Positions 62,701-64,000 of a DNA stretch of 64,000 bases are shown here, in pieces. Location: NCBI GenBank assembly GCA_021292105.1, contig CM037862.1:30536169-30600168 (forward strand), in the 5' to 3' direction. The position numbers were made by a program, and so were the translations under genes. The notes beneath the pieces are model-generated. The model was not told the DNA's origin. It saw only the letters and a list, made by a program, of their open reading frames with translations, and searched no databases. Each line of letters begins with the position of its first letter. Positions within the stretch are counted from its first letter, which is position 1. This DNA is from Anadara kagoshimensis. Taxonomy: Eukaryota; Mollusca; Bivalvia; Arcoida; Arcidae.

Positions 62701-64000
62701 AAGCTATAACAATTTGAAGCTATTTTCCGATTTTTTCAAAATTAAACGCAAAAACGCGTATACTATTTTTTGTCCGAATTTCACAAAATGAACAAGCTAT
62801 AAGCTTAAGACCCTAGAGAAGCCAAATATCACATCAGATTTTTTCTCCAATCAATACTTTCGGAGAAGAAGATATTTTAAGGTTTTTGCACCCCTAGGTC
62901 ACTTTGACCTAATTATGGTAGCCATGGCAACGCCACGAACAAATCTGAATTGCACCGGACCATATATACTTCTCACCAAGTTTCATTGAAATCTGTCAAG
63001 TACTTTCAGAGGAGAAGTCAAAAATATGTGTTATCGACGCACGCACACACACACGCACGCACGCATACACGCACATACACACGCTGCACCATACCATAAG
63101 CTCACATGACCTCTGGTCAGGTGAGCTAAAAATCATCATGATAATATGGTGAGTCAGGGGGAGGAACATAACAAGCACATAGATATAGGTCTTTCTTGAA
63201 ACCAAAAAATCTTTTGTCCAACTTAAGCCAAAGCCTGTTGTCTGATTTAGAAATGTCTCCGTTATACCCTTGTGTAATTTTGACTTATAATAGATAACTT
63301 ATTCCTCCACTATACCTTTTTGATTTTTTCTTTTTCCTTCTACATTTTTGAAATGTTTTGAAACAAGTCAAATTGTTATCACTGTTAGGCCCTTTCCAAG
63401 ATTCTATCAAAATATTTATATCATTTTTGATTTTGGAAATGAAAAAATCCTCATTCCACTTTCCTCCCAGACCTTGTATGTTCCAAGCACCTATAGATAA
63501 ATTCTTCATATAAAAATATGTAACAACAGACGAGTATTACTAGTAAAGTCTCTGGTGTAACATTCAAATCATAAAAGTCAAAAATATTGAACAGGACCTG
63601 ACATAAACAGTTACCATTACCGTATAGAGTATCATTACATACCTGACATAAACAGTTACCATTGCCGTATAGAGTATCATTACATACCTGACATAAACAG
63701 TTACCATTGCCGTATAGAGTATCATTACATACCTGACATAAACAGTTACCATTGCCGTATAGAGTATCATTACATACCTGACATAAACAGTTACCATTGC
63801 CGTATAGAGTATCATTACATACCTGACATAAACAGTTACCATTGCCGTATAGAGTATCATTACATACCTGACATAAACAGTTACCATTACCGTATAGAGT
63901 ATCATTACATACCTGACATAAACAGTTACCATTACCGTATAGAGTATCATTACATACCTGACATAAACAGTTACCATTGCCGTATAGAGTATCATTACAT
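4505..64000 (-). CDS. Stabilin-like FAS1/EGF transmembrane receptor gene (3' part, 38 exons)
   Basis: This entry is the whole gene; exons follow separately. Seen: 38 minus-strand segments bounded by AG acceptors and GT donors whose frames join into one Cys-rich protein of alternating EGF/laminin-EGF blocks and paired FAS1 domains, ending in one transmembrane helix and a short cytosolic tail. Known: this block order (EGF cluster, two FAS1, repeated, then TM) is that of stabilins, large endocytic scavenger receptors of vertebrate sinusoidal endothelium and macrophages, with orthologues in invertebrates. Inferred: a surface receptor or adhesion protein, extracellular except for the tail. Four FAS1 domains are visible; vertebrate stabilins have seven, so at least one further module probably lies to the right. 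No Link domain was seen. Introns hold about 90% of the span and most repeats. The name stabilin-like is firm at family level; orthology to STAB1 or STAB2 is not established. Confidence 0.85.
4709..5702. other. Intron E37-E38
   Basis: Plain AT-rich intron. A fragment near 5455-5520 (CTCGGCAAGAAAACTGACAA) resembles part of the repeat at 15720-15965. Nothing else seen. Confidence 0.5.
5703..5747 (-). CDS. E37: 45 bp stalk exon before the membrane segment
   Basis: 15 codons, [15 protein letters not shown], Ser/Thr-rich as expected for a juxtamembrane stalk. Acceptor GTTTTTAG, donor AGT|GTAAGT. Only phase 0 fits both E36 and E38; the Cys-containing alternative frame would put a stop inside E38. 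Short, so less certain than its neighbours. Confidence 0.6.
5919..5941. repeat. Poly(A) tract
   Basis: A run of 23 A in intron E36-E37; a shorter A run sits at 5828-5842. No retroposon body was recognised next to it. Confidence 0.8.
6176..6241 (-). CDS. E36: end of last EGF
   Basis: 66 bp, 22 codons: [20 protein letters not shown] then FK. It completes the six-Cys EGF begun in E35. Acceptor TTCATAG, donor AAA|GTACGT, phase 0. Confidence 0.85.
6676..6851 (-). CDS. E35: EGF exon
   Basis: 176 bp, 58 complete codons: [16 protein letters not shown], then [14 protein letters not shown] completes one [21 protein letters not shown] opens the last. NNGGC and GDGFSC are textbook EGF motifs. Acceptor AATAACAG, donor CAG|GTAAAA; phase 1 in, 0 out. 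Confidence 0.9.
6996..7260 (-). repeat. Dispersed repeat of the MSESQ type
   Basis: On the minus strand it carries a short frame starting [21 protein letters not shown] sister copy at 34809-35150 starts [20 protein letters not shown], and reversed or partial copies lie at 38730-38868, 27600-27700, 18180-18320 and 48927-48965. All share a block with CTCACTTCC and an end rich in AACAAACATACTAATCC. Its class is unknown; it is repetitive intronic DNA, not an exon. Confidence 0.7.
7479..7805 (-). mobile_element. tRNA-derived SINE (V-SINE-like)
   Basis: Minus-strand head has RNA polymerase III boxes, A box GGTAGCTCAGTTGG and B box GGTTCGATCC. The body has CTATAGCTGGCGACGTC and the tail GACGTTAAAC. 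Imperfect direct repeats of about 24 bases flank it (7455-7478 and 7806-7830, sharing TCATTCAA.CAGGAGA), a target-site duplication. It sits in intron E34-E35. Resemblance to molluscan RUDI-type SINEs is from memory. Confidence 0.8.
7938..8084 (-). CDS. E34: laminin-EGF exon
   Basis: 147 bp: [20 protein letters not shown] then [19 protein letters not shown], a classic stabilin EGF (CPGG..PC...G.C..G..G.G.C.C..GF.G..CE.C). Acceptor AATTTAG, donor GTAAGT; phase 1 in and out. Confidence 0.9.
8714..8756 (-). CDS. E33: micro-exon with CC-GFYG motif
   Basis: 43 bp: [14 protein letters not shown], the stabilin-type CC.GFYGP.C. Acceptor AATTTCAG, donor GTGAGT; phase 0 in, 1 out, joining E34 as LECPGG. 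It parallels E18. Confidence 0.8.
8936..9088 (-). CDS. E32: Cys-rich exon after FAS1 D
   Basis: 153 bp, 51 codons: [20 protein letters not shown], then [11 protein letters not shown] and [13 protein letters not shown]. It is the paralogue of E16 plus E17, here fused in a single exon. Acceptor TTTTTCAG, donor AAG|GTGGGT, phase 0. Confidence 0.8.
9130..9425 (-). mobile_element. Diverged tRNA-derived SINE, same family
   Basis: It shares the body motifs CCAGCTATAGGCGAAG and CTGGCGAAAGAACAG with the copy at 7479-7805. The tRNA-like head near 9425 is decayed. Located in intron E31-E32. Confidence 0.65.
10076..10204 (-). CDS. E31: FAS1 domain D, last exon
   Basis: 129 bp, 43 codons: [20 protein letters not shown] then HGIDGPLVP, the closing FAS1 strand pair (VN...I...D....GVIHGID..L.P), followed by a Cys-containing linker [11 protein letters not shown]. 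Acceptor GCAAATCAG, donor TGG|GTAAGG, phase 0. Confidence 0.85.
11096..11224 (-). CDS. E30: FAS1 domain D, third exon
   Basis: 129 bp, 43 codons: [20 protein letters not shown], later [18 protein letters not shown]. The His-box position reads KYYILPN, so the usual His is replaced by Tyr, a mild divergence. Acceptor TTTTTGCAG, donor CAG|GTACCG, phase 0. Confidence 0.8.
11229..11266. repeat. A-rich/(TAA)n microsatellite
   Basis: Simple A and AAT repeats immediately behind the pyrimidine tract of the E30 acceptor (the tract reads T-rich on the gene strand), lengthening that tract. Confidence 0.7.
12036..12134 (-). CDS. E29: FAS1 domain D, second exon
   Basis: 99 bp, 33 codons: [20 protein letters not shown] then [13 protein letters not shown], with the LFVPSN motif. 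NTT is a potential N-glycosylation site. Acceptor CTATAG, donor ATA|GTGAGT, phase 0. Confidence 0.8.
12512..12607 (-). CDS. E28: FAS1 domain D, first exon
   Basis: 96 bp, 32 codons: [20 protein letters not shown] then [12 protein letters not shown]. It follows E27 directly and opens the fourth FAS1. Acceptor TTAACAG, donor GAT|GTAAGT, phase 0. Confidence 0.8.
13153..13251 (-). CDS. E27: FAS1 domain C, last exon
   Basis: 99 bp, 33 codons: [20 protein letters not shown] then [13 protein letters not shown], the closing FAS1 motif (NG.IHVID). Acceptor TTATTGTAG, donor AGA|GTAAGT, phase 0. Confidence 0.85.
13679..13796 (-). CDS. E26: FAS1 domain C, third exon
   Basis: 118 bp: [20 protein letters not shown] then [19 protein letters not shown], the FAS1 His-box and following strands. 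Acceptor ATTTTCAG; donor AAT|GTAATA is weak but gives phase 0 with E27. If an acceptor about 25 bases upstream (TTTTGTAG) were used the phase with E25 would fit but add about eight residues inside the domain. Confidence 0.7.
14224..14732. repeat. 31 bp minisatellite, about 16 copies
   Basis: Unit TTTTGTAGTATACTTGTAAT plus TAATAAGTCCA; some copies lack one T or have TAATA for TAGTA. Lies in intron E25-E26. Confidence 0.95.
15228..15375 (-). CDS. E25: FAS1 domain C, second exon
   Basis: 148 bp: [20 protein letters not shown] then [10 protein letters not shown], the FAS1 FFAPSN.A motif, ending [12 protein letters not shown]. Acceptor CTTTTATAG, donor TTCG|GTAAAG, leaving one base. E26's natural start needs two; see findings. 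Confidence 0.75.
15720..15965 (-). mobile_element. SINE-like repeat
   Basis: On the minus strand it has a tRNA-like stretch (GGCCTTGGTTGCC, ATGTTCGAATT) followed by TTTGCTTGCCGAAGGTTGG and CTGGGTACTCC. It is a different body from the V-SINE-like copies. Boundaries are approximate. Confidence 0.45.
15985..16140. repeat. Dispersed repeat, copy 1
   Basis: Similar to 18035-18195; both contain CATCACAATATTGTTGATAAG and CTGGATATATTTGACG. Class unknown; both copies are intronic. Confidence 0.6.
16200..17060. mobile_element. Diverged copy of the 1 kb MITE
   Basis: Shares with the MITE at 36211-37204, in the same orientation, the blocks GGAACTGGTCG, TTTCATCATTAATT, GACCTGTCTCATTTAAATTC and GTTACTCTC.TAAACA. 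Its terminal repeats are decayed. Located in intron E24-E25. Confidence 0.65.
17566..17709 (-). CDS. E24: EGF end and start of FAS1 domain C
   Basis: 144 bp, 48 codons: [20 protein letters not shown] then GDGYTC ends the EGF block; [20 protein letters not shown] is the first helix of FAS1 C. Acceptor TGTGCTAG, donor GGA|GTAGGT chosen for phase 0 with E25; the alternative GTATTG four bases on gives the wrong phase. Confidence 0.8.
18035..18320. repeat. Dispersed repeats (copy 2 of the 15985 repeat plus an MSESQ-type piece)
   Basis: The first part matches 15985-16140; from about 18190 it matches the MSESQ-type repeat (GGAGCACCTGAACTCACGTC, GTTTTTACTTTGCTTTGGG). Intron E23-E24. Confidence 0.55.
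18640..18735 (-). CDS. E23: EGF exon
   Basis: 96 bp, 32 codons: [16 protein letters not shown] closes an [16 protein letters not shown] opens the next. Acceptor CTTACAG, donor GTG|GTTAGT, phase 0. Confidence 0.8.
19132..19287 (-). CDS. E22: EGF exon
   Basis: 156 bp, 52 codons: [20 protein letters not shown] then GNGEYC closes one [18 protein letters not shown] opens another. Acceptor AATTGTAG, donor GAT|GTAAGT, phase 0 both ends. Confidence 0.85.
19860..19953 (-). CDS. E21: EGF exon with candidate GC donor
   Basis: 94 bp: [15 protein letters not shown], then [13 protein letters not shown]. It completes one EGF and opens the next. Acceptor TTTTGAAG. The exon must end in phase 0 at CAG to join E22 ([13 protein letters not shown]), and there the intron begins GCTAGT, a GC-AG intron. 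The nearby GTAAAA would shift the frame. Confidence 0.7.
20430..20652 (-). CDS. E20: laminin-EGF/EGF exon
   Basis: 223 bp, the longest exon. It begins [18 protein letters not shown], then a less typical stretch with [13 protein letters not shown] and [17 protein letters not shown] leading to E21. Acceptor ATTTTAAG, donor GTAAGT; phase 1 in, 2 out, both agreeing with neighbours. Confidence 0.8.
20882..20993 (-). CDS. E19: laminin-EGF exon
   Basis: 112 bp: [20 protein letters not shown] then [15 protein letters not shown]. It completes the EGF begun in E18 ([13 protein letters not shown]). Acceptor CCCATAG, donor GTGAGT; phase 0 in, 1 out. Confidence 0.85.
21348..21432 (-). CDS. E18: laminin-EGF exon (CC-GFYG motif)
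   Basis: 85 bp: [20 protein letters not shown] then NPCNGNGQ, the stabilin-type CC.GFYG..C..C segment. Acceptor GTTTGTAG, donor CAG|GTCGGT; phase 0 out. The incoming phase disagrees with E17 by one base. Confidence 0.75.
22004..22590 (+). mobile_element. GC-rich repeat, probably LINE 5' region
   Basis: A GC-rich island in AT-rich intron E17-E18. It contains GGTCCTCCTGGTAGGGGGTT and CATCTCGGAAAAACAACTTT, which I associate with the 5' region of RTE-type elements in molluscs; that assignment is from memory. No open reading frame for an endonuclease follows. Confidence 0.45.
22663..22692. repeat. (GA)n microsatellite
   Basis: Pure GA repeat of about 30 bases next to the GC-rich repeat. Confidence 0.9.
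22759..24304 (-). pseudogene. LINE reverse-transcriptase remnant
   Basis: Minus-strand pieces in several frames. 24068-24304 has [20 protein letters not shown], then [14 protein letters not shown], the thumb region of a common metazoan non-LTR RT. Near 23050-23130 the reading [18 protein letters not shown] matches the C-terminal Cys/His knuckle. Many stops and frameshifts; inactive. Intron E17-E18. Confidence 0.7.
24590..25045. mobile_element. 3' part of the satellite-bearing transposon (third copy)
   Basis: Matches the right ends of the elements at 28136-30478 and 61671-63129: CACATCAGATTTATTTCTCC, CGGAGAAGAAGATT, CGCTATGCCATAACCTCACA and the terminal GATCAGGTGAG. The satellite part is missing. 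Confidence 0.75.
25156..25261 (-). CDS. E17: Cys-rich exon
   Basis: 106 bp: [15 protein letters not shown] then [12 protein letters not shown], equivalent to the second half of E32 ([14 protein letters not shown]). Acceptor ATTTGTAG, donor GAAT|GTAAGT. It leaves one base of a codon, whereas E18 needs two; see findings. Confidence 0.75.
25540..26235. repeat. About 165 bp imperfect tandem repeat, four copies
   Basis: Each copy has CAACATCCTC.AAT..TAAG, then TTTCAAAACA and AAAACTGTAGA.GGAGTT. It ends near GAACGGACGAAAACGGGAG. Probably an older relative of the satellite-bearing transposons. Intron E16-E17. Confidence 0.7.
26236..27349. other. Intron E16-E17, remainder
   Basis: AT-rich, no recognised repeat or exon. 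The open frames at 26493-26774 and 27014-27238 have no family motif. Confidence 0.45.
27350..27409 (-). CDS. E16: Cys-rich exon after FAS1 B
   Basis: 60 bp, 20 codons: [20 protein letters not shown]. It matches the corresponding segment after FAS1 D in E32 ([16 protein letters not shown]), so the two modules are paralogous. Acceptor CTTCAG, donor ACG|GTTTGT, phase 0. Confidence 0.75.
27732..27815. repeat. 21 bp tandem repeat, 4 copies
   Basis: Unit GTGATTTGACCGATATGTTTT, nearly exact, in intron E15-E16, just after a piece of the MSESQ-type repeat (27600-27700). Confidence 0.9.
27971..28126 (-). CDS. E15: FAS1 domain B, last exon
   Basis: 156 bp, 52 codons: [20 protein letters not shown] then [12 protein letters not shown], the FAS1 C-terminal signature (I.VNG..I...DI.A.NG..H.VD.VL.P). 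Acceptor AATTTAAG, donor ACG|GTAAGT, phase 0. An inner AG (CACAG at 28088-28090) exists, but the longer form restores the conserved strand. Confidence 0.85.
28136..30478. mobile_element. Transposon-like element with internal 145 bp satellite
   Basis: Starts ACAAGAGGCCCATGGGCCTG and GATACGCTCACCTGATAA; ends CACATGACCTTCGGTCAGGT then GAGCTAA. The ends are loosely inverted (CTCACCTGA against TCAGGTGAG). Between them lie about 11-12 copies of a 145 bp unit (GTGACCTTGACCTTTGAACC... ATACATGCCTATAC) and a unique right part with a (CGCA)n run. No protein coding. A second full copy is at 61671-63129. Common in bivalve genomes by recollection. Confidence 0.85.
28245..29910. repeat. 145 bp satellite array inside the transposon
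   Basis: Phase markers GTGACCTTGACC recur every 145 bases; about 11-12 units with a few percent divergence. The copy at 61671-63129 has only about 5-6 units. Confidence 0.9.
30479..31254. other. Intron E14-E15, unannotated stretch
   Basis: No exon or repeat recognised. It contains several CGAGAAC/GTTCTCG motifs (30600-30670) that give small inverted repeats. Confidence 0.4.
32331..33604 (+). mobile_element. Mariner-family DNA transposon, inactive
   Basis: Terminal inverted repeats of about 28 bases begin CGAGGGGA.GTCA at the left and end CCCCTCG at the right, with TA on both sides. About 1.27 kb long. It encodes a broken mariner transposase and sits inside the 121 bp satellite. Confidence 0.92.
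32488..33538 (+). pseudogene. Broken mariner transposase
   Basis: Reading pieces: N-terminal helix-turn-helix part from [16 protein letters not shown]; a frameshift near 32700; middle part [20 protein letters not shown]; then [11 protein letters not shown] (first catalytic Asp), RDNVLVHKS (second) and [11 protein letters not shown] (third), with 34 residues between the last two, i.e. DD34D mariner. Several in-frame stops. The normal second-box H before DN is changed to R. Not functional. Confidence 0.9.
34392..34436. repeat. (CT)n microsatellite
   Basis: About 42 bases of CT at the right edge of the 121 bp satellite. Confidence 0.9.
34809..35150 (-). repeat. Dispersed repeat of the MSESQ type
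   Basis: Minus-strand frame starts [20 protein letters not shown]; contains CCTTCCGGAGCACCCGG and TAGCTAGCTAAACAGG. Same family as 6996-7260. Intron E14-E15. Confidence 0.7.
35457..35537 (-). CDS. E14: FAS1 domain B, fourth exon
   Basis: 81 bp, 27 codons: [20 protein letters not shown] then EVYVSPL. Acceptor TTTTATAG, donor TTG|GTATGT, phase 0. It is followed by a 7.3 kb intron holding a satellite-bearing transposon, a 121 bp satellite and a mariner. Confidence 0.8.
35751..35801 (-). CDS. E13: FAS1 domain B, third exon
   Basis: 51 bp, 17 codons: [17 protein letters not shown], the FAS1 His-box (L..HI..G). Acceptor TTTTAG, donor GTGAGT, phase 0. It joins E12 (LQSNE) and E14 (IDVMDLI) without gap. 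Confidence 0.8.
36211..37204. mobile_element. MITE with perfect 28 bp terminal inverted repeats
   Basis: The left end TACTGTGAAATCATTAATTT plus TCGTTGGG is exactly reverse-complementary to the right end 37177-37204. Sub-terminal CACGAATTTACG blocks are also inverted. No transposase frame. The TA at each end fits a TA target site as in Tc1/mariner-like elements. The right end is 12 bases from the E12 donor. Confidence 0.85.
37217..37330 (-). CDS. E12: FAS1 domain B, second exon
   Basis: 114 bp, 38 codons. It contains [15 protein letters not shown], matching the FAS1 F.P.N.AW motif. Acceptor TTTCAG, donor GAG|GTATAT, phase 0 both ends. A MITE ends 12 bases inside the following intron (at 37204). 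Confidence 0.85.
37450..37890. repeat. 20 bp degenerate tandem array (intron E11-E12)
   Basis: Unit TACATTGAATACTCACTATT and variants, about 20 copies. On the gene strand it reads AATAGTGAGTATTCAATGTA, containing the donor-like GTGAGTAT. Same unit as at 38870-38948. Confidence 0.85.
38730..38868 (+). repeat. MSESQ-type repeat inserted in the 20 bp array
   Basis: Opposite orientation to the copies at 6996 and 34809: ACAAACATACTAATCCATGT, GAAGTGAGACCGGGTGCTCC. The 20 bp units occur on both sides of it (around 38700 and 38877). Confidence 0.65.
38870..38948. repeat. 20 bp array abutting the E11 donor
   Basis: About four units. The genuine E11 5' splice site GTGAGTATTC is the terminal unit; the others read AATA|GTGAGTAT or AATA|GTAAGTAT on the gene strand. 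Confidence 0.85.
38949..39011 (-). CDS. E11: FAS1 domain B, first exon
   Basis: 63 bp, 21 codons: [20 protein letters not shown], the opening helix region of a FAS1 domain (..I...D..Y......I). Acceptor TTTTTTTCAG, donor GCA|GTGAGT, phase 0 both ends. The donor is itself the first unit of a 20 bp tandem array in the intron. Confidence 0.8.
39600..39745. repeat. Short GAGTTGG-type imperfect repeat
   Basis: Several AACGAGTTGGTAAAAAAGTT-like units in intron E10-E11. Low complexity, no further assignment. Confidence 0.5.
39905..40240 (+). mobile_element. tRNA-derived SINE, plus strand, degraded head
   Basis: Head ACTATGGTAGCTTGCTTCGT and CTTCAAATCTCGGCCGGGTC; tail GAGACGTTAAACCATTTTCA then ATTAATGAATCAATC. 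Same family as 7479-7805. It ends about 20 bases before the E10 donor. Confidence 0.65.
40259..40408 (-). CDS. E10: FAS1 domain A, last exon
   Basis: 150 bp, 50 codons: [15 protein letters not shown] then [18 protein letters not shown], the C-terminal FAS1 signature (..DI.A.NGVIHVID..L). Acceptor GTATTTCAG, donor GTAAGC, phase 0 both ends. Its acceptor and first roughly 35 bases are repeated about 15 more times directly upstream (40441-41455). Confidence 0.85.
40374..41455. repeat. 65/80 bp minisatellite repeating the E10 acceptor and exon start
   Basis: About 16 units including the exon copy. Long units (80 bp) keep the 15 bases that the exon also has and lie near the exon; the others are 65 bp. 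On the gene strand each unit holds a pyrimidine-rich stretch, GATGTATTTCAG, then AGATCGGGA and the start of E10. The array therefore carries about 16 near-identical 3' splice sites. Confidence 0.95.
41947..42093 (-). CDS. E9: FAS1 domain A, second exon
   Basis: 147 bp, 49 codons. It contains [15 protein letters not shown], the central FAS1 His motif, then NTAEITTRR. Acceptor chosen at TTTTTAAG (42094-42095) because it restores phase 0 with the strong E8 donor; the AG five bases on would need a weak E8 donor (GTCCGT). Donor GTGAGT. Confidence 0.8.
42094..43053. other. Intron E8-E9
   Basis: Unique-looking AT-rich intron. No repeat or exon recognised. Confidence 0.45.
43054..43218 (-). CDS. E8: FAS1 domain A, first exon
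   Basis: 165 bp, 55 codons, beginning [14 protein letters not shown]. It contains [11 protein letters not shown], the first conserved FAS1 motif (F.PTD.AF). Acceptor TTTTCAG, donor TCC|GTAAGT, phase 0 both ends. Joined to E9 the text runs RKMS then [15 protein letters not shown], as expected in FAS1. Confidence 0.85.
43400..45190. repeat. 28 bp minisatellite, about 60 copies
   Basis: Unit CCATGGATAACTCACAGTCA plus ATCGAATA, with many variants (AACTTACAGTCAACTA, AACACTTAGTC). On the gene strand most units contain GTGAGTTATC or GTAAGTTATC, both 5' splice-site-like. Intron E7-E8. Confidence 0.95.
45191..46141. other. Intron E7-E8, remainder
   Basis: Degenerate ends of the 28 bp array to about 45390, then AT-rich sequence with a (CAA)n run near 45780. 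No exon. Confidence 0.45.
46142..46202 (-). CDS. E7: EGF end, lead-in to first FAS1
   Basis: 61 bp, encodes [14 protein letters not shown] plus FNNIVG. It completes the EGF opened in E6 and, in phase 0 after GGT|GTAAGT, leads into FAS1 domain A. Acceptor ATTTTAG. The intron after it carries the 28 bp array. Confidence 0.8.
46696..46717. repeat. (ATG)n microsatellite
   Basis: Short GATGATGATG run in intron E6-E7, the source of a His-rich frame. Confidence 0.8.
46822..46958 (-). CDS. E6: EGF-like exon
   Basis: 137 bp. [18 protein letters not shown] closes the EGF begun in E5; [16 protein letters not shown] opens the next. Acceptor TTTCAG, donor GTATGT. Phase 0 in, 2 out. NAS is a potential N-glycosylation sequon. 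Confidence 0.8.
47000..47285 (-). mobile_element. tRNA-derived SINE (V-SINE-like)
   Basis: Minus-strand head GGTAGCTTAGTTGGTAGAG and GGTTTGAACCC; tail GGGACGTAAAACCCCATTAA then TTAGATCAATCAAT. Intron E5-E6. The short frame across it is not a gene. Confidence 0.75.
47454..47653 (-). CDS. E5: exon with one EGF and the start of a second
   Basis: 200 bp, 66 complete codons. First [19 protein letters not shown], then [16 protein letters not shown]. The second begins [17 protein letters not shown] and continues in E6. Acceptor TTTACAG, donor GTAAGA (CAA|GTAAGA). NGYSGDG and the GDG.-C ending are typical EGF features. Phase 1 in, 0 out. Confidence 0.85.
48084..48238. repeat. Near-perfect palindrome, arms about 75 bp
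   Basis: Centre GAACTGC-GAA-GCAGTTC at 48153-48169. Arms include CATTCGGTATTATGAATGAG and its complement; one 2-base indel near the loop and one or two mismatches. It would fold as a long hairpin; probably a foldback MITE. Intron E4-E5. Confidence 0.9.
48927..48965 (+). repeat. Fragment of the MSESQ-type repeat
   Basis: ACAAACATACTAATCCATGT then CTGAATCACAA, followed by a short TA run. Only the terminal piece is present. Confidence 0.5.
49183..49448. repeat. 54 bp minisatellite, 5 copies
   Basis: Unit starts CTTGACTTGGTGTTGTAGTT and ends CCTTGTTACAGCAG; copies almost identical (one GTACC/GCACC change). Open in frames on both strands only because the unit lacks stops. Intron E4-E5. Unrelated in sequence to the 54 bp array at 1717. 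Confidence 0.95.
49535..49654 (-). CDS. E4: EGF-like exon
   Basis: 120 bp, encodes [15 protein letters not shown] then [16 protein letters not shown], one six-Cys EGF domain. Acceptor ATTCAG, donor GTAAGT, phase 1 in and out. The intron before it holds a dead hAT element, and the intron after it holds a 54 bp array and a palindrome. Confidence 0.8.
49655..50660. other. Intron E3-E4, left part
   Basis: AT-rich, no exon seen. ACGAAAC palindromic stretches occur around 50020-50110 (CACGTTTCACGAAACAT and later ACGTATCACGAAAC), possibly a repeat. Confidence 0.4.
50671..50710. repeat. Poly(T) tract
   Basis: About 40 T on the plus strand, just downstream (gene sense) of the hAT remnant. Confidence 0.9.
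50785..53002 (-). pseudogene. Dead hAT-family transposase (ZMYM/DUF4371 type)
   Basis: Minus-strand pieces in order: 52745-53002 N-terminal part; 51827-52630 (267 codons) with [13 protein letters not shown] zinc-finger-like start, [29 protein letters not shown] and [12 protein letters not shown], all typical of hAT transposases with a DUF4371 domain; 51344-51529; and 50792-50983 with [20 protein letters not shown], the hAT C-terminal dimerisation region. The frame breaks between pieces, so inactive. It sits in intron E3-E4. Terminal repeats were not located. Confidence 0.85.
53163..53213. repeat. Small imperfect hairpin
   Basis: GAGTTCAGCGTTCTTTT and AAAAGAACACTGAACTC are inverted around a short loop. 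Possibly a flank of the hAT remnant. Confidence 0.6.
53646..53741 (-). CDS. E3: laminin-EGF exon
   Basis: 96 bp, encodes [16 protein letters not shown] then [15 protein letters not shown], a compact EGF of the stabilin type (C.C..G.C..G..G.G.C.C..GY.G..C). Acceptor TTTCAG, donor GTGAGT. Phase 1 in, phase 1 out, consistent with E2 and E4. Confidence 0.8.
54023..54092 (-). CDS. E2: laminin-EGF exon
   Basis: 70 bp, encodes [18 protein letters not shown] plus CNN; acceptor GGACAG, donor GTAATT; starts in phase 0 and ends with one base of a codon. The residues NDTLYG recur in the 45 bp units of E1, suggesting that the array was seeded by a paralogous EGF segment. Joins E3 to give [15 protein letters not shown], a laminin-EGF boundary. 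Confidence 0.75.
54093..55046. other. Intron E1-E2, right next to E2
   Basis: AT-rich, no exon or known repeat recognised. A segment at 54255-54425 (TCTGGTGGAAAAAATTG... GGTCAAAGGTCAGATAG) may be a dispersed repeat. Confidence 0.4.
55047..55385 (+). mobile_element. tRNA-derived SINE (V-SINE-like), plus strand
   Basis: Head CCGTAGCTCGATTGGTATAG (A box) and GGGTTCGAACCCTAG (B box); body CACCTATAGCTGGTGACGTC; tail CGTAAAACCCCATGCAATCA. Best-preserved member here. The head resembles a tRNA but continues into the SINE body, so no tRNA gene is called. Confidence 0.8.
55386..55955. other. Intron E1-E2, unannotated stretch
   Basis: AT-rich; a short GTTAAG/CTTAACTT-rich part at 55430-55520. No gene supportable. 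Confidence 0.4.
55960..57110 (-). pseudogene. Decayed multicopy gene remnant
   Basis: Minus-strand fragments in shifting frames: 56881-57108 open frame; then [20 protein letters not shown], a piece PLPSNW.DFI.H.ENK, GKP-like segments, and [12 protein letters not shown] with SGHSKYS. The F-H-A-I-T-x-C motif belongs to a repetitive uncharacterised family in molluscs and cnidarians as I recall it. Many stops. It is not part of the stabilin-like transcript. Confidence 0.4.
58362..59220. mobile_element. Tigger/pogo-like MITE inside the LINE
   Basis: Terminal inverted repeat CTCGTTATCTCGAACTCG at 58371-58388 and its complement at 59194-59211; internal repeats of TATCTCGAACT. About 0.86 kb, no transposase. 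The assignment to the pogo/Tigger group rests on the TIR style. Confidence 0.7.
59990..60245. repeat. 103 bp tandem duplication in the LINE RT region
   Basis: TTTGTTACTAAGGTTTTAAG recurs at 60001, 60104 and 60207. The unit covers the RT stretch [12 protein letters not shown] to VDLRKAFD, so the RT segment is repeated about 2.4 times. Confidence 0.85.
61671..63129. mobile_element. Satellite-bearing transposon, second full copy
   Basis: Same ends as 28136-30478 (ACAAGAGGCCCATGGGCCTG; TCTGGTCAGGTGAGCTAA). Only about 5-6 units of the 145 bp satellite. Inserted in the endonuclease part of the LINE. Confidence 0.85.
63596..64000 (-). CDS. E1: EGF-like coding segment built of 45 bp tandem repeats (partial)
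   Basis: Nine 45 bp units run to the window edge. On the gene strand the unit reads [15 protein letters not shown], a laminin-EGF-like fragment with three Cys. It would join E2 in phase 0 after CAG to give GNGNCLCQ followed by [11 protein letters not shown], a natural laminin-EGF continuation. Each unit contains CAG|GTATGT, a consensus 5' splice site, except the lowest-coordinate one, which has CAG|GTCCTG. The exon end therefore could lie at any unit. The only difference between copies is GGC versus GGT, silent in this frame. All units also lack stops in another frame, so openness alone proves nothing. Confidence 0.55.
63596..64000. repeat. 45 bp minisatellite, at least 9 copies
   Basis: Period is exactly 45 bp and copies differ at a single A/G site (three copies against six). 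The array touches the window edge, so its true length is unknown. Near identity suggests recent expansion or homogenisation. It overlaps coding exon E1. Confidence 0.95.

Larger units (their letters stand above)
57811..63509 (-). mobile_element. Non-LTR retrotransposon (LINE) remnant with nested insertions
   Basis: One minus-strand element in pieces. 63285-63509: endonuclease start [18 protein letters not shown]; 61196-61569: endonuclease end with [11 protein letters not shown] and [11 protein letters not shown]...LSDHVQI; 60000-60260: RT motif [15 protein letters not shown] and FVDLRKAFD; 59499-59831: [19 protein letters not shown]; 59258-59473: thumb [17 protein letters not shown]; 57811-58047: C-terminal [16 protein letters not shown]. 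Frameshifts and stops throughout. Interrupted by the satellite transposon (61671-63129) and a Tigger-like MITE (about 58362-59220). Intron E1-E2. Confidence 0.85.

Noticed and set aside
63564-63995. 143-codon frame with 15-residue hydrophobic repeats
   Set aside because: Another frame of the same 45 bp repeat gives the EGF-like Cys pattern and joins E2 in phase, so this frame is a shadow.
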